Shown: positions 38,399 through 47,675, counted from the first letter of the stretch. The stretch is 64,000 nt of DNA from Cutibacterium namnetense (GCF_001642025.1 NZ_LWHO01000013.1:62001-126000), one strand, 5' to 3'. The notes: generated from the letters alone by a model not told the origin. Program-made: numbers and translations.

Positions 38399-39565
38399 TC
38401 ATTTTTTATTCTTCTTCGGTCGGCACCATTCATCCGCGACGGCCTCCGCTGTCTGCTCACCCAAACTCGGAGACGGCTCTGAAAAAGCCGCCGAATCTCC
38501 GCACCCAAAGCCCGCCGGAAATCGTAAGTACGGCATCTTCCCGAGCTCCGGGTGTGTGAAGTGACCAAGCGAATGGCGCGCGACCACGTGCTCACTTTCA
38601 AGCGCATCCTTGAGATCCCATATGGGTGCAGCAGGGACACCCGCTTCCTCGGTCTTCCGCAAAAGTTCTGCGACGGTCATCCTCTGCGTCCACCCGGACA
38701 CCAACTGCGTGAGCTCTTGTCGTTTACTCGCGCGGTTCATATCACCGAGATAGGCATCGTCAGTTCCGAGGTCCGGCCTTCCCATGAGGTCGGCCAAGCG
38801 TGCCCAAATTCGATCGTTCGCCACTGCCAGCGCAACCAATCCATCCTTGGCAGGATACGTGTCGAACGGAACCGAAACTGGATGACGATTCCCGATTCGT
38901 CCCGGCAACTTTCCATCGGCAAGAAGGAGACTCAGATTAGTCACCTGCAACGCAAGTAAAGAGTTGAACATTGAAACGTCGACACTACGGCCAATCCCCG
39001 TACGCTCACGCTCATACAGTGCTGCACAAATCGCCCATCCGGCGAAAATTCCTGAAACTACATCACCTAGTGATTCACCAACGCGTGTCGGCTGTCCTCC
39101 CTCAGGACCCGTGGCAGCCATGATCCCGCTCATCGCCTGAACAATGAGGTCATACGCGGGACGGTTTCGAAACGGCCCCTCCTGGCCGAAACCCGAAATG
39201 CTGGCGCATATTATTCGCGGATTGGTCTTATGCACACTTTCTGCATCCATCCCTAAACGCTTCGTAACTCCCGGCCGGAAGTTTTCTAACACGACATCCG
39301 CGTGCTCAACGAGTCTCATGAAACGCTCATGATCGTTTGGGTCCTTGAAATTCAGAACAACACTCCGCTTACCATGGTTCAATTCGGCGAAGTACACGCT
39401 CTCCGCACCCTTGAATGGGCCCAAATGGCGCGCGTCATCCCCATTTGGCGCCTCGACTTTTACCACATCAGCACCTAAATCTGCGAGGAAGGCACCGCAG
39501 TACGGGCCAGCCAAGACACGTGAGAGATCGAGAACCCTGACTCCCTCGAGCACACCTTTGGACAC
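38399..39565 (-). CDS. CaiB/BaiF-type (class III) CoA transferase
   Basis: The product is 388 residues. The family start LEGVRVLDLSRVLAGPYCG and FLADLGADVVKVEAPNGDDARHLGPF, the catalytic Asp in PAYDLIVQAMSG (about 165-176) and a C-terminal PAAPIWDLKDALE are present. It moves CoA between a product acyl-CoA and the incoming acid, so activation costs no ATP. GTG 39565 has AAAGGAG seven bases upstream; TTG 39571 is too close to it. Confidence 0.9.
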   Translation of the reverse strand: MSKGVLEGVRVLDLSRVLAGPYCGAFLADLGADVVKVEAPNGDDARHLGPFKGAESVYFAELNHGKRSVVLNFKDPNDHERFMRLVEHADVVLENFRPGVTKRLGMDAESVHKTNPRIICASISGFGQEGPFRNRPAYDLIVQAMSGIMAATGPEGGQPTRVGESLGDVVSGIFAGWAICAALYERERTGIGRSVDVSMFNSLLALQVTNLSLLLADGKLPGRIGNRHPVSVPFDTYPAKDGLVALAVANDRIWARLADLMGRPDLGTDDAYLGDMNRASKRQELTQLVSGWTQRMTVAELLRKTEEAGVPAAPIWDLKDALESEHVVARHSLGHFTHPELGKMPYLRFPAGFGCGDSAAFSEPSPSLGEQTAEAVADEWCRPKKNKK

Positions 39566-39602
39566 GATCAAGCTCCTTTCCTACTCGTCCTAGACACAGA
39601 AG

Positions 39603-40751
39603 TCAGCGTGACCTGTTGAACAGCTGACGCGCGATAACGATCCGTTGGATCTGGTTCGTGCCCTCGTAGATCTGCGTAACCTTGGCATCCCGAAACATCC
39701 GCTCGACGGCAGAATCCTTGGAATAGCCGATGCCACCAAGCAGCTGGACTGCATCCGTGCAAACCGCCATCGCTGTATCGGAAGCAAAACATTTGGCCGC
39801 CGCACCGAAGTAACTCACATCGTCAGTCTGGCGCCCACTACGGTCAGCGGCAGAGTACGTAAGCGCCCGCGCCGCCTCTAAACGCATTGCCATGTCTGCG
39901 AGCATGAACTGGATTCCCTCAAAATTGGACAGCGCCTGACCAAACTGCTTGCGCTTCTGGACATAATCCGTGGCAATGTCTAAAGCTCCTTGGGCAATTC
40001 CGACTGCTTGAGCGGCGATCGAGACACGAGAGTTGTCAAGTGTGCCCAGGGCGACGCTCAGCCCGTGCCCTCGACGGCCAATCACGCGGTCCTTAGGGAT
40101 ACGCGTATTTTTGAAAATTACTTCTCTGGTAACTGACGCGCGTATCCCCATCTTGTGCTCCGGGGCTCCGTAGCTAATGCCCGGGTCATCTGCGTGGACC
40201 ATCAGCGCGCTGATTCTGTGGCGCGGATCGGCTGGGTCAGTAACCGCAAATACTACCAAGTATTTGGCTTCGCCAGCCTCCGTGACCCAAGCCTTGACGC
40301 CGTTCAGGATGAAGCTGTCCCCATCTTCGTCGGCTCGACATTTAAGTGCAGCCGGATCTGATCCCGCATCAGCCTCGGAGAGCGCATATCCGAAAAGCGC
40401 CTTACCCGAAGCAACTTCAGAAAGATAACGTTTCCTCTGCTCCTCGCTACCGTATTTAAGGAGGGGCACGGTACCAAGCTCATTGGACGATATGACAGTG
40501 GACGATGACGCACAGACTCGAGCGACCTCTTCCATGATTATTGCGGACGCAATCGCATCCGAACCGTCGCCACCATACTGCTCCGGGATGCCAGGAGCCG
40601 CGAAACCCGCCTCAACGAGGGCATCATACTGCTGCTGCGCAAAGACTCCTTTATCGTCAACTTCTGCAGCGTTGGGGGCAAGCTGCGACTCGGCAAATTC
40701 TCGGACAAACTGGCGTAGCATTTCATGCTCTTCTGACAAGTGATACAGCAT
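39603..40751 (-). CDS. Acyl-CoA dehydrogenase (CaiA/Bcd-like enoyl-CoA reductase)
   Basis: The product is 382 residues with the standard three-domain acyl-CoA dehydrogenase fold. FALSEADAGSDPAAL-type flavin motif (YALSEADAGSD), KAWVTEAGEAKYLVVFA and the C-terminal catalytic region QIYEGTNQIQRIVIARQL with the Glu base are visible. In a Fix operon such enzymes usually run as reductases of an enoyl-CoA, as CaiA does for crotonobetainyl-CoA. It is the first gene after the promoter at 40810-40839. Confidence 0.9.
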   Translation of the reverse strand: MLYHLSEEHEMLRQFVREFAESQLAPNAAEVDDKGVFAQQQYDALVEAGFAAPGIPEQYGGDGSDAIASAIIMEEVARVCASSSTVISSNELGTVPLLKYGSEEQRKRYLSEVASGKALFGYALSEADAGSDPAALKCRADEDGDSFILNGVKAWVTEAGEAKYLVVFAVTDPADPRHRISALMVHADDPGISYGAPEHKMGIRASVTREVIFKNTRIPKDRVIGRRGHGLSVALGTLDNSRVSIAAQAVGIAQGALDIATDYVQKRKQFGQALSNFEGIQFMLADMAMRLEAARALTYSAADRSGRQTDDVSYFGAAAKCFASDTAMAVCTDAVQLLGGIGYSKDSAVERMFRDAKVTQIYEGTNQIQRIVIARQLFNRSR

Positions 40752-40809
40752 CCCGACTCCAAATCATCATCGATCGCGCTTCCGGCTTCATCGCTTTCAG
40801 CGGTCCTCT

Positions 40810-40839
40810 TATAAAAAGCAAGGTACTAAGCGGCGTCAA
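40810..40839 (-). promoter_or_regulatory. Promoter of the Fix/Cai operon
   Basis: On the minus strand TTGACG (40834-40839), an 18-base spacer and TTTATA (40810-40815) form a good sigma-70-type promoter about 60 bases before the dehydrogenase ATG. Confidence 0.5.
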
Positions 40840-40866
40840 GGACACGCAATGCTGTCACACCGTCAG

Positions 40867-40905
40867 CTGTTTCACATAAGAAACAGTCAGTTCCGGATCA
40901 GAAAC
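40867..40905 (-). promoter_or_regulatory. Tandem IclR-type operators
   Basis: Two inverted repeats sit 21 bases centre to centre. CTGTTTC-N6-GAAACAG (40867-40886) is perfect, 7-6-7. GTTCC-N6-GAAAC (40890-40905) has one mismatch. They lie upstream of the -35, where an activator would bind. Confidence 0.5.
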
Positions 40906-40976
40906 ACCGTCACAATTTAGTGACAAATCTTACGCAACTTCTTGTACAGTGTGATTTTTATATCAATTTCTGCAGC

Positions 40977-41735
40977 TCAGCGCGCACCCAGTCTGTACTG
41001 GATTGCTCGCGCGGCCGCGAGAAGATGGCCAAGAAGTGCCCGATCGAGCTGGCTGCTCTCAAGTGCCGTTTTGTACGTCGTGGCAAGCGAAGCCAATGGA
41101 TAACCCGAGGCATCGACAACTGGGACAGCTAGAGTCGACCATCCGACCGTCACCGAATCGATTTCGCGTGCCCACCCTCGCTTTCGTGTTTCGGCGAGCA
41201 TCGCATGAAGCTCAGTAGTCGAGGTCGGCGAGTTCGAATGCCCAGCCGACAACTGAGCTGAGCTCGGATACAGCGCATCCACCTGAGTCCGTGACAGGCA
41301 GGCCAGCATTGCCCTCCCGCTCGCAGTAATTTCAGCCGGGAGTCGAACCCCGACCTCAGTTATGAGCGAGGGGGTATGAATGCCCCGCTGCTCCACAACA
41401 TATATGACTTCAGATCCTCGAAGTAACGCAAGATGAATACTCGAATGGGTTTCATCCACAAGATGGTCGATAATCGCGAGGCTCACGCGGCGCAGCGGCT
41501 CCTGCCGTTGATACGCAGCAGCCAACTCGTACGCCGCTGGACCAAGCGAGTACCTACCCAACTCTGAGTCATGGACGGCGTAGCCCTCGCTCACAAGCGC
41601 AGCAAGTATTCTGTACGTCGTAGTTCTCGAAATGCCCAGCCTCCGGGCCAAGGCACTTGCGTATTGTGGCTCAACGTGCTCAGACAGAGCCCCCAACACC
41701 TCAAGTGCCGTAATTGTTGACCGGCTGGGTTCCAT
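40977..41735 (-). CDS. IclR-family transcriptional regulator
   Basis: The product is 252 residues. A winged HTH (about 5-65, ITALEVLGALSEHVEPQYASALARRLGISRTTTYRIL in pattern) is followed by an IclR effector domain (SLITEVGVRLPAEITASGRAMLA). ATG 41735 is chosen since TAGCAT (41742-41747) ends six bases upstream and no ribosome site is present. It lies directly before the acyl-CoA dehydrogenase gene in the same direction and probably senses the imported acid or its CoA ester. Confidence 0.9.
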   Translation of the reverse strand: MEPSRSTITALEVLGALSEHVEPQYASALARRLGISRTTTYRILAALVSEGYAVHDSELGRYSLGPAAYELAAAYQRQEPLRRVSLAIIDHLVDETHSSIHLALLRGSEVIYVVEQRGIHTPSLITEVGVRLPAEITASGRAMLACLSRTQVDALYPSSAQLSAGHSNSPTSTTELHAMLAETRKRGWAREIDSVTVGWSTLAVPVVDASGYPLASLATTYKTALESSQLDRALLGHLLAAARAIQYRLGAR

Positions 41736-41868
41736 GAACATATGCTAGCTTTTTCCCACCTAGTTTTGATGTGGGTCCCGTGATTACTGCGCGGCACACA
41801 GCCCAGTGCTGGTGCTCCATGGCCGCGATGATCGAATGCGAGCTCGGGCGCTGCATGACGCCCGTCCC

Positions 41869-43194
41869 TCACCTCACCCACGTCGCGGCAAGCGCTCCCC
41901 TGGGAATCTCACATTCGTCGCCCAAGTCCATAGGGGCAATCCGTCCTGCTGCCCGCGCCTGGAACAACTTCGGCAGCAGCATGGCTGCCAGTGCCGCAGG
42001 CGAAATAGTATTGACATAGATCTTCGTCCCGCCCTCAAACCCGGCCAGGGTCGAGATCCTCAGCTTGAGAATGATCCGCCACGGCACCGTCACCCCGGTA
42101 CCCATCGGACGGTAGTGCCATTCCTCATTGGCAGGCACATCGTCGCTGACAGCCACATGCGCAGCATGTAGAAGGTCCGAGACGGCGTCGATCCCCTCAT
42201 CATCAACCCGCCAGGGCTGATCGACCCGGCTCGTCGACCACACCTCTACCGACGGGTAGCGATGCCCGAACCCAACCGTCATGACGGCGCCCTCATTACA
42301 AGCCAGCACCAGGCCATGCTCTACCGCGAAGTCGGGCCCCCATCGATTAAAAATGCCCGGGTCGAGGACAGCCTTCGGCAGCACCGACTCGTTATCGGCA
42401 CCGACCTCGTCAATCGCTACCAACTGCTTATGCAAGTGGTCGAAGGAAGCCCCAGCCGGCTTGAGCCAATTCTGGAAAACCACCACATACCGCACATGTT
42501 TGTTACGACGGTGCAATTGAGCCATCGAATCGACGGTCAGCGCCATGAACGCCCGATGCTCGTTGACGGTAAGACTCGCCGATCCGGCAATGTCGGCCGT
42601 CGTCGTGCCCTCATCGGTGTAGTGCCGGCGAGCAACAATGACGTCATGTCCGCCGGCAAAGAAGGCCGCAGAAGCCTCGCGCAATTCTTGGGGCCCGAGG
42701 TCCTCCGCACGTTGGTCTGACCCCACCGCCTTGAACTTGACGTTAAGAGCTGACCTCACGTGGGCCTCGCCTGCCGGACTGGACAGGTATTCCTCCTGCC
42801 ACTCCCGCGACACCCGAGGCAAGCTCATCCCCCAGTTGAGCTGCCAGTACTGCCACGACAGGATCTCGAATAGGTTAGGGACGCGCCGAAACTCCGGGAC
42901 GGTTGCGTCGAGTTGGTCAGCCGGAACACGACGAATGAGGTCATGACCGCGCACCAAACCGCCCTCGCGCTTCACCAGCCGGGTCTTCTCGGGCGGCGTG
43001 GACAAATGGTTATCGGGACAGAACGCGCATGCGGCACGGCGGTCATGCTCGTTCAATTCCCGAGTTTGCACGGCTGACTTACCTAGCGGGCGCGCTCCAC
43101 GGCCCGGAACCGTCCACACTTTCGTCCCGGTGAACGGGTTGACCTGCTTAATCGTGCCGTCAGGCAGCTCCCGGTAATACGGGTCGTCGTTCAC
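41869..43194 (-). CDS. DUF4921 protein, GalT/HIT-like
   Basis: The product is 441 residues. CAFCP near residue 56 suggests a zinc site, and [11 protein letters not shown] near 255 carries the H-x-H core of the galactose-1-phosphate uridylyltransferase/HIT fold. It belongs to the actinobacterial DUF4921 family. It overlaps the serS stop by four bases (ATGA), so it is produced with SerRS. A nucleotidyltransferase or nucleotide hydrolase role is inferred from the fold. Confidence 0.78.
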   Translation of the reverse strand: MNDDPYYRELPDGTIKQVNPFTGTKVWTVPGRGARPLGKSAVQTRELNEHDRRAACAFCPDNHLSTPPEKTRLVKREGGLVRGHDLIRRVPADQLDATVPEFRRVPNLFEILSWQYWQLNWGMSLPRVSREWQEEYLSSPAGEAHVRSALNVKFKAVGSDQRAEDLGPQELREASAAFFAGGHDVIVARRHYTDEGTTTADIAGSASLTVNEHRAFMALTVDSMAQLHRRNKHVRYVVVFQNWLKPAGASFDHLHKQLVAIDEVGADNESVLPKAVLDPGIFNRWGPDFAVEHGLVLACNEGAVMTVGFGHRYPSVEVWSTSRVDQPWRVDDEGIDAVSDLLHAAHVAVSDDVPANEEWHYRPMGTGVTVPWRIILKLRISTLAGFEGGTKIYVNTISPAALAAMLLPKLFQARAAGRIAPMDLGDECEIPRGALAATWVR

Positions 43195-44465
43195 TTGACA
43201 GGTTCAATGAACTCGCGACCACCCAGGTAGGGACGCAGCGCCACGGGTACGCGCACCGAACCGTCAGCCTGCTGATGGTTCTCCAGCAGCATAATGATGA
43301 TGCGGGTCATGGCGCACAGCGTGCCATTGAGGGTAGCCAGGGGCTCGACGCCGTCGGGCCCGCGGTGGCGGATGGACAAGCGCCGAGCCTGGAAAGTAGT
43401 GCAGTTCGACGTCGAAGTGATCTCGCGATAGCGGTTCTGGGTTGGCAGCCAGCCGTAGCAATCGTACTTGCGGGCAGCCGACAGGCCCAGGTCACCGGAG
43501 GCGACGTCGAGCACCTGGAACGGGACTTCTAGCGCGGTAATGAAGTCCTTCTCAAAGCTCAGCAGCTTCTCGTGCCAAGCCTCAGCCTCTTCGGGGAGGC
43601 AATAGACAAACATCTCGACCTTGTCGAACCAGTGGACGCGGAAGATACCGCGGGTGTCCTTGCCGTACGAGCCAGCCTCGCGTCGGTAGCACGGAGAGAA
43701 AGCAACGTAGCGTTTAGGCAGCTCAGCGTCGTCGAGGATCTCCTCAGAATGGAAGGCCGCTAAAGCCACCTCGGAGGTTCCGACGAGGTATTGGTCATCC
43801 TTAGGCAGGTAGTAGACGTCGTCGGCAGCTTGACCGAGAAATCCGGTGCCCTCCATAGCCGACGGCTTGACGAGGGCCGGCGGGATCATCGGGGTGAATC
43901 CCCACTGGGCTGCTTTAGACATCGCTAAATTGAGCAGCGCGAATTCCAACTGGGCGCCAACGCCAGTAAGAACGTAAAAGCGAGATCCAGAGATCTTCGT
44001 GCCACGCTCCATATCGATAGCCCCAAGGGCCTCACCGATCTCGAGGTGATCCTTGGGCTCGAATCCTTCAGCGGCAAAGTCGCGCGGAGTTCCGATGGTT
44101 TCCTTGATGACACCTTCATCCTCGCCACCAGCGGGCACCCCGTCGATGACGATATTTCCGAGAGTCTTGGCGAGCTCGGTGAACTTGACGTCTGCCTCGT
44201 CCGCGGCCTTTTTGAGGTCAGCAACCTCACCGGAGATCATTTTGGTACGAGTCAGCAACTCCGCTTTCTCGTCACCGGATGCCTTGGCGATCCGCTTGCC
44301 GAGTCCCTTCTGTTCTGCACGCAAGTTCTCGTGGGCGGCAATGGCCTCACGACGGGCCTCATCTGCGGCGACGACGTCGTCCACGACCGAGGGATCCTCG
44401 CCGCGGGCGACCTGGGAGCGGCGAACGGCGTCCGGATCCGTTCGCAGGAGCTTGGGATCGATCAT
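43191..44465 (-). CDS. serS: Seryl-tRNA synthetase
   Basis: The 424-residue class II synthetase has an N-terminal tRNA-binding coiled coil (about 30-105, [20 protein letters not shown]). Motif 2 is [20 protein letters not shown] and motif 3 is [20 protein letters not shown]. Three of its tRNA substrates are encoded in this window. The ATG at 44465 is well placed at the end of a terminator-bounded gap. Confidence 0.96.
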   Translation of the reverse strand: MIDPKLLRTDPDAVRRSQVARGEDPSVVDDVVAADEARREAIAAHENLRAEQKGLGKRIAKASGDEKAELLTRTKMISGEVADLKKAADEADVKFTELAKTLGNIVIDGVPAGGEDEGVIKETIGTPRDFAAEGFEPKDHLEIGEALGAIDMERGTKISGSRFYVLTGVGAQLEFALLNLAMSKAAQWGFTPMIPPALVKPSAMEGTGFLGQAADDVYYLPKDDQYLVGTSEVALAAFHSEEILDDAELPKRYVAFSPCYRREAGSYGKDTRGIFRVHWFDKVEMFVYCLPEEAEAWHEKLLSFEKDFITALEVPFQVLDVASGDLGLSAARKYDCYGWLPTQNRYREITSTSNCTTFQARRLSIRHRGPDGVEPLATLNGTLCAMTRIIIMLLENHQQADGSVRVPVALRPYLGGREFIEPVK

Positions 44466-44507
44466 GTGGCCGATCCTACCGGGCTAAGAACATCATGGCG
44501 CAGACAC

Positions 44508-44543
44508 GGGTGGGGCCCGGACCGTACCGCCCGGGCCCCACCC
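44508..44543 (-). terminator. Terminator between PRC-barrel gene and serS
   Basis: A 13-bp perfect GC-rich stem (44508-44520 with 44531-44543) and a 10-base loop lie just after the stop of the 44556 gene. Confidence 0.8.
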
Positions 44544-44555
44544 ATAGTCAGTGCA

Positions 44556-45422
44556 TCACTTGGCGTGCTTGGCGTTATCGATATCGATCTGCTCCTTGGC
44601 AACCTTGCCGGACACAGTCTCAGTGTCCTGCACGGCCTGCTTACCAATCTTAATCTTCTCGACGCCGACAGTCTCCTTATTGACAACCGGGCGCTCTTCA
44701 TGGGTCACGATGTCCTGGGTGCCCTCGGAGAGCTTGACGTCGTCAGCGGCCACCTTCTCGTCAAGCGGGACACGCTCAACGTGGATCTCCTCGCGCTCAA
44801 CCGGAACCTCAACGGTCTCGGTGTCGTGGACGACATGCTTGTGGATACGCACGCGACCAGTCTCGACTCGCTCCTTACCCACGTTGAGGCGCTCCTCGTG
44901 GCGGACAACAGAACCGTCCTCGGCAACCGGGGACTTCTGGCCGGCCGTGGTCTGAGCCTTGCTGTCGGCAACCTTGTCAGTCTTGGTATCGGCAGTAGTC
45001 CGAGTGTCAGCAGCCTTCTGACCAGCAACGCCACCGGCTACTCCACCAGCAACACCCTGCTTGGTGTTTGTGTCGGTGGTCTTCGTGTCCGAAGCGAACG
45101 CATCGGAGTAGTAGCGGTAGAGCGCGTCGGTCTCATCCTCCGAGAGGTGGCCGTCGGGGTCGACGTTCGGGGCGTCCTTCACCTTGTCCTTGGTGTAGGG
45201 AGTGCGGATCTGCTCGCCCGCGGTCTCCAGACCCTTGAAGGGGACAAAGGTCTCATTGCGTCCGAAGAGCCCAGTCTTAACGGTCACCCAAGCCGGCTGG
45301 CTCGAGGCGTCGTCGAGGTAAACCTGACCGATCTCGCCAATCTTGTTACCAGACTGGTCAACAACGGTGCGGTCGTAAAGAGCGTCGATATTGGCATTTG
45401 TTGGCTTCTTGTCAGTCGGCAT
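44556..45422 (-). CDS. PRC-barrel plus DUF2382 stress-type protein
   Basis: The product is 288 residues. A PRC-barrel (about 10-85, DRTVVDQSGNKIGEIGQVYL) is followed by a Thr/Lys/Ala/Gly-rich linker and a DUF2382 (YsnF/AvaK) domain at about 165-285 with repeated V-x-HEER, VEVPVEREEIHVERV and VGVEKIKIGKQ strands. It is soluble. DUF2382 proteins are often stress induced. AAAGGA-type sequence lies upstream of ATG 45422. It is related in layout to the gene at 57-902. Confidence 0.85.
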   Translation of the reverse strand: MPTDKKPTNANIDALYDRTVVDQSGNKIGEIGQVYLDDASSQPAWVTVKTGLFGRNETFVPFKGLETAGEQIRTPYTKDKVKDAPNVDPDGHLSEDETDALYRYYSDAFASDTKTTDTNTKQGVAGGVAGGVAGQKAADTRTTADTKTDKVADSKAQTTAGQKSPVAEDGSVVRHEERLNVGKERVETGRVRIHKHVVHDTETVEVPVEREEIHVERVPLDEKVAADDVKLSEGTQDIVTHEERPVVNKETVGVEKIKIGKQAVQDTETVSGKVAKEQIDIDNAKHAK

Positions 45423-45642
45423 TTTTGCTTCCTTTCGTTTAGATTTCTACCAAATCCCGTCGGGGAACCGAACGGGCTCGGTTGATGTCTTCAACGATAC
45501 GGACCAGAGGGTCATACGCAAATCACCCTGACACTCGACACCTGTTAAATTCTTCAGACCCTTGTTTCGACAACTTAACTGTGATAGCGTGCGCCGTCGG
45601 CGGGTAGCGAGAGCGTCGTCATTTTCCAGCGAATTATCCCAA

Positions 45643-46200
45643 TCACCCCGCTGCTACGACAGCGACCTCGTTCCTGGAATCACAATCCATGCTGGAGTCT
45701 CCCGACGGTGTAAAGCCCCTTGTGAAGCCGGTTTGATTGAGCCCAAGAAAGATCACCTTCCGGCTGATTCGATACCAGCCTTTCAGCGCATCAGCATCCC
45801 CTCGTCCTCGACATGACCGATGGCGTCGAGAGACAATCAGCACTCGCTAAGACGATCCTCCGTAAGCCAGGGTTCAATTCTCAACAAATTGATTTTCCGG
45901 AAAGCGAACTGCTGCAAAATTTTCGGCAAGGCACCCAGATGGCCACCCAGGGGAACGGCAACAACAGTGGTTCGATCATCGCCAGTTCTAGCCATCATCT
46001 GATCACTTCTTGTAACCAGAATGAATCGCATTATGGCATTAGGATTATCGACAATTTCCTGTGTCGCAGCCATCGAACCACCCTGCAGAGCATCTCCCCT
46101 CGCGTACGGGTGAGCGTCACCGCAACCAAGAGTCTCCCCACGCTACCGGGCAACAACCCGCCGGGCCGAGGCAGCCGTACATGTCGTCAAATTATCCGCG
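45643..46200 (-). pseudogene. pheA: Decayed prephenate dehydratase (pheA) C-terminal remnant
   Basis: The minus strand encodes a recognisable PheA C-terminus: GSMAATQEIVDNPNAIMRF, then the ACT-domain stretch HLGALPKILQQFAFRKINLL, an in-frame TGA (45837-45839), LSLDAIGHVEDEG, then a frame change at the G4 run (45798-45801 on +) into DADALKGWYRISRKVIFLG. A weaker match (CTAASARRVVA) lies near 46165-46200. The N-terminal catalytic part is missing, since aat begins at 46227. pheA is near serS in other actinobacteria, so this is the ancestral locus in decay. Confidence 0.78.
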
Positions 46201-46226
46201 AGGTCACAAAAGCGACTGCAGCTCCA

Positions 46227-46957
46227 TCAGCCGGTCATTCTTCGCAACCGCTCGAGCAGATGGACGCCATTCCACGCTGGATCATCTGGACTCGTCCACT
46301 GCGGGCTCGAACGCTCAAGGGCGTCGGACAGAAGAGCGAGGTACTCCCCTCGGTCCACCTCAGTGACGCCAAGACTGGCCAAATGTGGGGTACTCCACTG
46401 GACATCAAGAAGCCCAGGGCCGAGTTCACAGACCAACCTCATCAAAGCCGTCTTGGAAGCATCACGGCCATACTCTGGGTCGTGGAACATGGACTCTCCA
46501 CTGAAAAATCCCCCGACATTGACGCCATAGAGGCCCCTACCAGACGACCCTGCGCATCCCAAGTCTCAACTGAGTGAGCCCAGCCGCGGTCATGGAGGTA
46601 CCGATAGGCTTCCATGACCCGATCGTCGATCCAGGCATAAGGGCGCGTCGGGTCTGCGCACCGCGTGATGACCTCATCAAAGGCGCGGTCGACGGTCGTC
46701 GTCTGATGTTTAGTCGTTTTACGCAGACTGCGAGCGACCTTAAGCTGGCCAGGCCGCAGGATGCCGCGACGCATAGGAGACCACCACGCCGTCGCACCCT
46801 GAAGTTCCCGCGGCACCTCATCGTCGGCAATAGGCATGGGAAAGACACCTTCATGGAGGGCCGCCAATACTAAGTGCGGACTGAGCGCTCCCGTGATCAT
46901 GATGAGATCGTCGTCAGGCCATTGGTCCGGGTCTCCAAAGAGTTCTGGAATCGTCAC
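46227..46957 (-). pseudogene. aat: Frameshifted leucyl/phenylalanyl-tRNA-protein transferase (aat)
   Basis: The first 140 or so codons from GTG 46957 (AGGAGG eight bases upstream) encode an Aat N-terminus (LIMITGALSPHLVLAALHEG, GVFPMP, WWSPMRRGIL). The reading then must shift at a G4 run (46534-46537 on +) to reach GLYGVNVGGFFSGESMFH and the rest, ending at 46227. Adding one G restores a 243-residue enzyme of normal size. The intact enzyme tags proteins with N-terminal Arg/Lys for ClpS-ClpP. It is either a real pseudogene or a sequencing slip. Confidence 0.85.
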
Positions 46958-47119
46958 TGACCTGGCCTCCTGACATCGTCGCCGATCTATTGTCCACCCG
47001 GAGGCAACACGCTAAGCACCCAGTTCCTTGTCTAGCGCCCCGCTGATTCCCGCACTCGCAGGACACCGCTGTGCTGCCCGGCGATTTCTGTCAGCTGACA
47101 CCAGGGCCAGGCACCCCAG

Positions 47120-47154
47120 TACCCCTTCCCTACCCGTGCTGACATTTTTCGCAC
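47120..47154. repeat. Intergenic repeat, copy 1
   Basis: A 35-base stretch ending gctgacatttttcgcac closely matches 50231-50266, with about one gap and a few changes. The shared core is gacatttttcgcac. Confidence 0.5.
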
Positions 47155-47171
47155 CACACGACCGGTATGCA

Positions 47172-47225
47172 TCATCGTCTCGGTGGATGTCATGGTCTCG
47201 GTGGATGTCATTGCCTCGGTGAGTG
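47172..47225. repeat. 18-base tandem repeat, three copies
   Basis: Units at 47172-47189, 47190-47207 and 47208-47225 share the core TCGGTGGATG; the third copy is diverged. Confidence 0.75.
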
Positions 47226-47669
47226 TCAACCGCCCCATGAACATGGCACGGTCAGACGCTGCCGGCGCCCTCAACGGCCAAGATCCTTGCCGAACCGATC
47301 TGGCGAGGTAGGCATACCTGCCGCACATGCGCCGCGCAATTGGGGACACGCCCACCACCTACCGGCACACCTCCCGCGTACCCCCTGTGCCCTCTATCTG
47401 AGCTCCCAACGGTTCCCCTCGAGCACGGGAATGCCTTACCTTCGGGCCAGCTGACGATTTTCGGCACTCGGTACCCCTGGGGCCTGCTGGACTCGGGTGG
47501 CTGGACCCGGAGAACGACACTGGTTGAAATTACACCCATGTGAGTTGTCCTCAACCGGTGGACAACCCTGTGGATAACTCTTAGAGGAGGCCCGCCTCAG
47601 ACCCTCAGTCGCCCCTCGTCCGACAAGGGTCTCCAGCCATTTAAAAATGGAATCGTTTCGTAATTGCTG

Positions 47670-47675
47670 TAGCCT
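47670..47675 (+). promoter_or_regulatory. Putative -10 for leaderless SIP gene
   Basis: TAGCCT lies six bases before the ATG at 47682, with no ribosome binding site. Confidence 0.4.

Noticed and set aside
45813-46577. 254-codon plus frame antisense to pheA remnant and aat
   Set aside because: Low-complexity translation; the opposite strand encodes clear PheA and Aat sequences.
47032-47358. 108-codon minus frame across the 18-base repeat
   Set aside because: No ribosome site and no domain; the repeat alone explains the MTSTET pattern.
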